Position numbers and translations under genes: made by a program. Shown here piece by piece: positions 22,978-26,996 of a stretch of DNA of 26,996 bases (its first letter is position 1; the number at the start of each line of letters is the position of its first letter). Under the pieces are notes generated by a model. The model worked only from the letters and a program-made list of their open reading frames with translations. It was not told where the DNA came from and did not search any database. The stretch covers positions 1 to 26,996 of the forward strand of contig JACKCH010000030.1 in NCBI GenBank assembly GCA_020634115.1. Reading direction: 5' to 3'. The stretch comes from Anaerolineaceae bacterium. Its GTDB lineage: Bacteria > Chloroflexota > Anaerolineae > Aggregatilineales > Phototrophicaceae.

Positions 22978-23757
22978 ATGGAAACTAGAAAATCTGGCTG
23001 GAGACGCTGGTTCAATCGAAAAAATCTGACACCTATCCTGACGATTGTAGCGGGGGCGGTTATTCTCTTGCTTTTGCTGCTGGATATGCTGCCTGCAAAT
23101 GGCGCTGAGAATGCGGTTATTCCCTTGCTCATGCTGCTAGCGGCAGATGCGTTAATCGAACGAGTTGGGATTCTAGAGGAACTCAGCGACAAGGTTGAGC
23201 GGATTTCTGCCAAAAGTGGTCTGCGTACCCGGCGGGATATTGAACTGGAAAGCCGGTTCTCTGAAGCCAGACGCATTTCCATAGTGGCGATTTCAGGCGT
23301 GAATCTGATTCGGGAGCGACTGGGTCTATTTGAGGACTTTCTAAAAAAGTCCAACACCCAACTGCGTTTTATCCTGGTTAATCCTGAGTCTTCGGCGCTC
23401 GATTACCACATGATGCTTGATGATCCGACAGAGCGCCCTCCCAGAGCGAACATTGAGTATGCCACCAAAATGGTGCGTGAACTGGGGAAAGCCGCTGCCA
23501 GGAACGGTAGCACCTGTGAACTTGCATATCTTGATTGTGTGCTGCCCTATTCTATGATTTTGGTGGAGCGCAGTGGTATCACTGACATCATGTGGGTTGA
23601 ATTCCATAGCTACAAAAGCCGTGACTACACCACACGCCCGAATATCATGCTCCGGCGCGGTGATGAAGGTGTCTGGTTTGAATTCTATGAGAAACAATTT
23701 AACCAGGCGTGGGATGACGCGACAGTGGTTGACCTTCGGGCGGAAAGTGAATCATAA
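22978..23757 (+). CDS. Membrane-anchored protein with a C-terminal PLD-like domain lacking HKD, unknown function
   Basis: This 259-residue protein has two hydrophobic segments (about residues 18-39 and 44-57) and then a cytoplasmic region. Next is a short helical linker (VERISAKSGLRTRRDIELESRF). A mixed alpha/beta domain follows (ARRISIVAISGVNLIRERLGLFEDFLKKSNTQLRFILVNPESSALDY). The pattern (a gene product locating an event, a residue set RFILVNP, then a C-terminal VWFEFYEKQFNQAWDDA) resembles the phospholipase D-like domains of the DUF5919 type seen in prokaryotic signalling proteins, where the HKD catalytic motif is missing. GAGG lies 10 nt before the ATG. The placement between the transporter gene and pheT is unexplained. 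The family assignment is tentative. Confidence 0.75.
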   Translation: METRKSGWRRWFNRKNLTPILTIVAGAVILLLLLLDMLPANGAENAVIPLLMLLAADALIERVGILEELSDKVERISAKSGLRTRRDIELESRFSEARRISIVAISGVNLIRERLGLFEDFLKKSNTQLRFILVNPESSALDYHMMLDDPTERPPRANIEYATKMVRELGKAAARNGSTCELAYLDCVLPYSMILVERSGITDIMWVEFHSYKSRDYTTRPNIMLRRGDEGVWFEFYEKQFNQAWDDATVVDLRAESES

Positions 23758-23828
23758 CGATCAAAAATAGCTCGGTTCATGCAGGGCTACCCATAGACGT
23801 TTCAGAAAATCAATGAGGGACATAACAC

Positions 23829-26381
23829 ATGCAAGTACCGGTATCCTGGCTGAGAGAATTTGTAGAAATTGACATCCCGGTGGAATTGCTGGCCGAACGG
23901 CTGACACTGGCCGGGCTGGAAGTAGCGAGCATCACCTATATTGGCGTGCCGCAGGGCTTCGTCGAGGGCGTGCGTTGGCCGCTTTCCAACCATCTCGTAT
24001 GGGATCGGGAGAAAATTCTCCTGGGTGCTATACGCGAGGTGAAACCACACCCGGACGCGGATCGTCTGGTGATTGCAGTGGTGGACTATGGCGGCGCGGA
24101 ACTGGAACAGACCGTGACCGGCGCACCAAATCTATTCGAGTACAAAGGCATTGGCCCGCTCGACTCGCCGCTATGGTCGCCGTTTGCGATGGAAGGCGCG
24201 GAAGTCTGGGACGGCCACAGCGATGAGCCGAAGCGCATGGTGCTGAAAGAAAAGAAACTGCGCGGCGTCCCCAACCGCTGTATGGTATGTTCCGAGAAAG
24301 AACTCGGCATCTCCGGCGAACACGAGGGCATCATGCTCATGGAGAACCCACGCGGCATCGCCCCCGGCACGCCGTTGCAGGACGTGTTGGGCGACGTGAT
24401 TCTCGAAATCGAACTCACGCCCAATATGGCACGGAATTACAGTATCCTGGGCGTGGCGCGGGAGGTCGGGGCGCTGCTCGGCAAGCCGGTCAAACCGCCA
24501 TCGTTCGACTATCTGGCGGAAGGCGCACCCATAACCGGGCAGGTCGCCATCGAAATCCGAGAGGCGGAACTCAACCCGCGTTTCACGCTGGCGCTGCTGC
24601 GGGATACCGAAGTGCGGCCATCGCCCCAGTGGATGCAGTGGCGGTTGACCCTATGCGGCCAGCGCCCGATCAACAACATTGTGGATGTAACGAACTACGT
24701 CAACTTTGAAATCGGCCAACCGCTGCACGCTTTCGACTACGATAAGCTCAAGGCGCGGGTTGGCGGCAACATACCGAAGATCATCACCCGTCTGCCGGAA
24801 CCGGGTGAAATGCTGGATACGCTGGACGAAGTCACCCGCGAACTTCAGGAACATAACATCCTGGTGTGTGACGAGGCTGGGGTGCTAAGTATGGGCGGCA
24901 TCATCGGCGGCGCGGAAACCGAAATCAGCGACACGACGACCAATGTCCTACTGGAGGCAGCGAACTGGAATTTCATCAATGTCCGCAGCACCATGCAGTC
25001 GCAGAAGGTCAACACCGACGCCGGAGTCCGCTTCAGCCGGGGTGTGCATCCCAGCCAGGCGCTTTTAGGTGTGCAGCGTGGCATCGAATTGATGCGGCAG
25101 ACTGGCGGTGGTCAGGTGGCGGAGGGAATTATTGACGAGTATCCACTGCCCGCGCCCACTGTGACGGTTGACCTGCACATGAGCGAGGTCGAACGGATTT
25201 CCGGGATGGCCTTCACGACCCAGCAGGTGGCCGACATCCTGACAAACCTGCAATTCGGTGTGGTGGTAGAAGGCGATGTGCTGCATGTAACCGCGCCGGA
25301 CTTCCGCATGGACATCAACACCGATACGCATGTCGGGCAGGCCGACCTGATCGAAGAGATCACCCGTATTAACGGCTACGACCTGATTCCCGATACGATT
25401 ATCGCCGACGCCATGCCGCCCCAATGGACGAACGTGGCGCTGGAACGGGAAGAACGGGCGCGGGATATTCTGGTGGCGCTCGGCCTGCGGGAAAACATCA
25501 GCTATCGCTTCACCACGCCGGAACGGGAAGCCCAACTCAACCCGCATCACCGGGGTGAAGCCTCCCACGCCGGGTATATCGAACTGGCGAACCCGCTGGC
25601 GGCGGATAGAAGCGCCCTGCGCCATACGTTGCTCATCAGCCTCTTGGAGAACGCGCGCGCCAACCAGCGATATACCCCGCGCCAACAGGTGTTCGAAGTT
25701 GGCAACGTGTACTTCGCCCATGAGGACGGCACGCTCCCTGACGAACCGCGCCGCCTGGGGCTGCTCATCACCGGGCCGCGCCGAGTAGACGCCTGGACAC
25801 ATGACGAATCTGGCGATAACGTGGATTTCTACGACCTGAAAGGCATGGTGGAAGGGCTGCTGGCCGGACTCAAGATCAGCGGCATGACCTACAGCCGGAG
25901 TAATCACCCTAGCCTGCATCCGGGGCGTTCGGCGCTGGTCAGCGTGGGCGGGCAGGAAATCGGCTCATTCGGGGAACTGCATCCACTGGTTGCGACCACC
26001 TTTGAACTGACGACTGCGCCGGTGTTCGTAGCGGAATTCGACCTGGACGCGCTGCTGGCGCTGGTGGATGAACTGTATACCGCGCAGCCGCTGCCGGTCA
26101 CGCCGCCGATCTACCAGGACATCGCGCTGGTGGTGAACGGTGAAACCTCTGCCGCGGCGGTGGAAGCGGTGATTACCAAAGCCGGGGGCAAGCTGCTCAA
26201 AGCGGCGCAGCTGTTCGACCTGTATACCGGCGACCCAATCCCGGCAGGGCAGAAAAGTCTGGCGTATAACCTGGTCTATCAGGCCGATGACCGCACGCTG
26301 ACCGATAAAGAGGTGGCGAAAGTACATCGCAAGATCATGCAGGCCGTTGAACGTGAACTAGGCGCGAAGGTACGGCAGTAG
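23829..26381 (+). CDS. pheT: Phenylalanine--tRNA ligase beta subunit
   Basis: The 850-residue protein is full length. It has the N-terminal MQVPVSWLREFVEIDIP, then the EMAP/tRNA-binding domain (about residues 45-180, GAIREVKPHPDADRLVIAVVDYG ... VTGAPNL ... EKKLRGVPNRCMVCSEKELGIS). Next come the B3/B4 domain (about 215-430, RPINNIVDVTNYVNFEIGQPLHAFD), the B5 domain (about 441-515) and the inactive class II-like core. The C-terminal FDX-ACB anticodon-binding domain spans about 755-850 (YQDIALVVNGE ... SLAYNLVYQADDRTLTDKEV). The EMAP region has an extra loop between VTGAPNL and KKLRGV. GAGGG lies 9 nt upstream of the ATG. It forms PheRS with PheS from the T-box unit. Confidence 0.97.
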   Translation: MQVPVSWLREFVEIDIPVELLAERLTLAGLEVASITYIGVPQGFVEGVRWPLSNHLVWDREKILLGAIREVKPHPDADRLVIAVVDYGGAELEQTVTGAPNLFEYKGIGPLDSPLWSPFAMEGAEVWDGHSDEPKRMVLKEKKLRGVPNRCMVCSEKELGISGEHEGIMLMENPRGIAPGTPLQDVLGDVILEIELTPNMARNYSILGVAREVGALLGKPVKPPSFDYLAEGAPITGQVAIEIREAELNPRFTLALLRDTEVRPSPQWMQWRLTLCGQRPINNIVDVTNYVNFEIGQPLHAFDYDKLKARVGGNIPKIITRLPEPGEMLDTLDEVTRELQEHNILVCDEAGVLSMGGIIGGAETEISDTTTNVLLEAANWNFINVRSTMQSQKVNTDAGVRFSRGVHPSQALLGVQRGIELMRQTGGGQVAEGIIDEYPLPAPTVTVDLHMSEVERISGMAFTTQQVADILTNLQFGVVVEGDVLHVTAPDFRMDINTDTHVGQADLIEEITRINGYDLIPDTIIADAMPPQWTNVALEREERARDILVALGLRENISYRFTTPEREAQLNPHHRGEASHAGYIELANPLAADRSALRHTLLISLLENARANQRYTPRQQVFEVGNVYFAHEDGTLPDEPRRLGLLITGPRRVDAWTHDESGDNVDFYDLKGMVEGLLAGLKISGMTYSRSNHPSLHPGRSALVSVGGQEIGSFGELHPLVATTFELTTAPVFVAEFDLDALLALVDELYTAQPLPVTPPIYQDIALVVNGETSAAAVEAVITKAGGKLLKAAQLFDLYTGDPIPAGQKSLAYNLVYQADDRTLTDKEVAKVHRKIMQAVERELGAKVRQ

Positions 26382-26416
26382 GCCACTTTTAACGCCCCAT
26401 TGCTAAGATAATAATC

Positions 26417-26453
26417 GCCCCTGTTCCCGGTTGTGGAGCGGGGGCATTGTTTT
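26417..26453 (+). terminator. Intrinsic terminator after pheT
   Basis: GCCCCTGTTCC (26417-26427) pairs over 11 bp, with two G-T wobbles, with GGAGCGGGGGC (26435-26445), followed by ATTGTTTT. It is 36 bp past the pheT stop codon and ends the pheS-pheT transcription unit. Confidence 0.75.
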
Positions 26454-26535
26454 ACCTGATTCCACCAGCGTCTTCTTCGCAGTTGCCGGGTACACACTGC
26501 ATAGCTATTCCCCCAATCATTTCAATTTTCTATCC

Positions 26536-26541
26536 TATAAT
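26536..26541 (+). promoter_or_regulatory. Candidate -10 box for the terminal glycosyltransferase gene
   Basis: TATAAT at 26536-26541 lies about 50 nt before the ATG. The -35 region is weak (TTTCAA at 16 bp is the best match). Confidence 0.35.
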
Positions 26542-26591
26542 TCATTATGCACTACAATAACCGTATCGAACAAAACTTGAGGGAGTATTCG

Positions 26592-26996
26592 ATGCATATC
26601 ACCATTTTTGTATACGGCACATGGGGGGATATCCGTCCGCATGTGGTTTTAGGGATGGCACTACAAAAAGCGGGTCATGAAGTGCAGGTGGTCGCCTCGC
26701 CGGAGTATGAAGCGTGGGTGCACGCCCGTAACCTGGGATTTCACCCCCTCACATATGACACCAACATCTTCATAAGAGAGAATGCGTCTCTCAAGGATAT
26801 GAGTGTTATGCAGCAAATGCGGGTTGTGCCCAAGATGCTGAATCCGATTATGACACAAATGGGATTGGAAACGCTGGAAGCCACCCGCAAGTCTGATGTG
26901 CTGATGACCGTAGAATTTGGTGTGGGTCTGCTGTTTGATGTGATACGGGTGAACAACCTCAAGACCATACTCATCAACCCGGCACATCTGAATCCA
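26592..26996 (+). CDS. Glycosyltransferase (UDP-glycosyltransferase/GT1-type), 5' part only
   Basis: The 135 codons visible run off the end of the window. They begin MHITIFVYGTWGDIRPHVVLGMALQKAGHEVQVVASPEYE. This matches the N-terminal acceptor-binding Rossmann domain of GT1/GT28-type glycosyltransferases (GSxGD-x-P-x-x-A-L-x-L-x-x-x-GHEV pattern), such as sterol or macrolide glycosyltransferases. The donor-binding domain with its characteristic C-terminal motif lies outside the window, so the sugar and acceptor are unknown. GAGGGAG lies about 6 nt before the ATG. It follows the pheT terminator and has its own candidate -10 box. Confidence 0.85.
   Translation, partial: MHITIFVYGTWGDIRPHVVLGMALQKAGHEVQVVASPEYEAWVHARNLGFHPLTYDTNIFIRENASLKDMSVMQQMRVVPKMLNPIMTQMGLETLEATRKSDVLMTVEFGVGLLFDVIRVNNLKTILINPAHLNP

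Noticed and set aside
1..26996. CRISPR array, restriction-modification or toxin-antitoxin system
   Set aside because: No regularly spaced repeats, Cas-like, nuclease or methyltransferase motifs were found in the readable proteins.

Overview
The window (about 27 kb, moderately high GC) looks like a chromosomal segment of a Chloroflexota bacterium, probably Anaerolineae-like. This is inference from the mix of a T-box-controlled pheS, a standard Rho, several secreted beta-propeller proteins, a long TPR protein and many small single-gene units. No database search was possible. There is no phage, plasmid, CRISPR or rRNA/tRNA content. The only mobile-like hint is a small excisionase-type helix-turn-helix gene with short unknown companions at about 18.6-19.6 kb.

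Layout. 1-0.83 kb: the 3' end of one gene and a complete paralogue of it, a tandem pair of small membrane proteins. 0.86-4.0 kb: a divergent pair, an Lgt-like membrane protein (-) and a 717-residue TPR protein (+). 4.07-7.24 kb: four minus-strand genes (VOC protein, HIT hydrolase, membrane-anchored TolB-like propeller, AHSA1/SRPBCC protein). 7.44-8.5 kb: a secreted propeller protein. 8.56-9.23 kb: an AraC regulator (-) with a clear promoter. 9.63-11.67 kb: a secreted protein gene broken by three frameshifts and an in-frame stop. 11.75-13.12 kb: a secreted TIM-barrel glycosidase-like protein (-). 13.3-14.5 kb: a SnoaL-like protein divergent from a TetR regulator, with a tandem 20-bp repeat between them.

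14.6-16.2 kb: rho with an extended -10 promoter, a leader of about 210 nt and a textbook terminator. 16.3-18.1 kb: an orphan CheB and a TlpA-like thioredoxin (-). 18.6-19.6 kb: the small excisionase-type cluster (-), including a 56-residue gene. 19.7-26.4 kb: a promoter, a T-box leader with terminator, pheS, a small membrane protein, a UPF0324/YeiH-type transporter, a membrane-anchored protein of unknown function, then pheT and a terminator. The window ends inside a glycosyltransferase gene.

The strongest functional unit is T-box/pheS/three genes/pheT. The two subunits of phenylalanyl-tRNA synthetase are separated by three unrelated genes, all on one strand with no convincing intrinsic terminator between them, so the T-box may control the whole set. 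I did not find a convincing new defence or mobile system. The best candidates for novelty are the interrupted pheS-pheT operon, the possible split UPF0324 transporter, the Lgt-like protein with altered active-site positions and the excisionase-type small-gene cluster.
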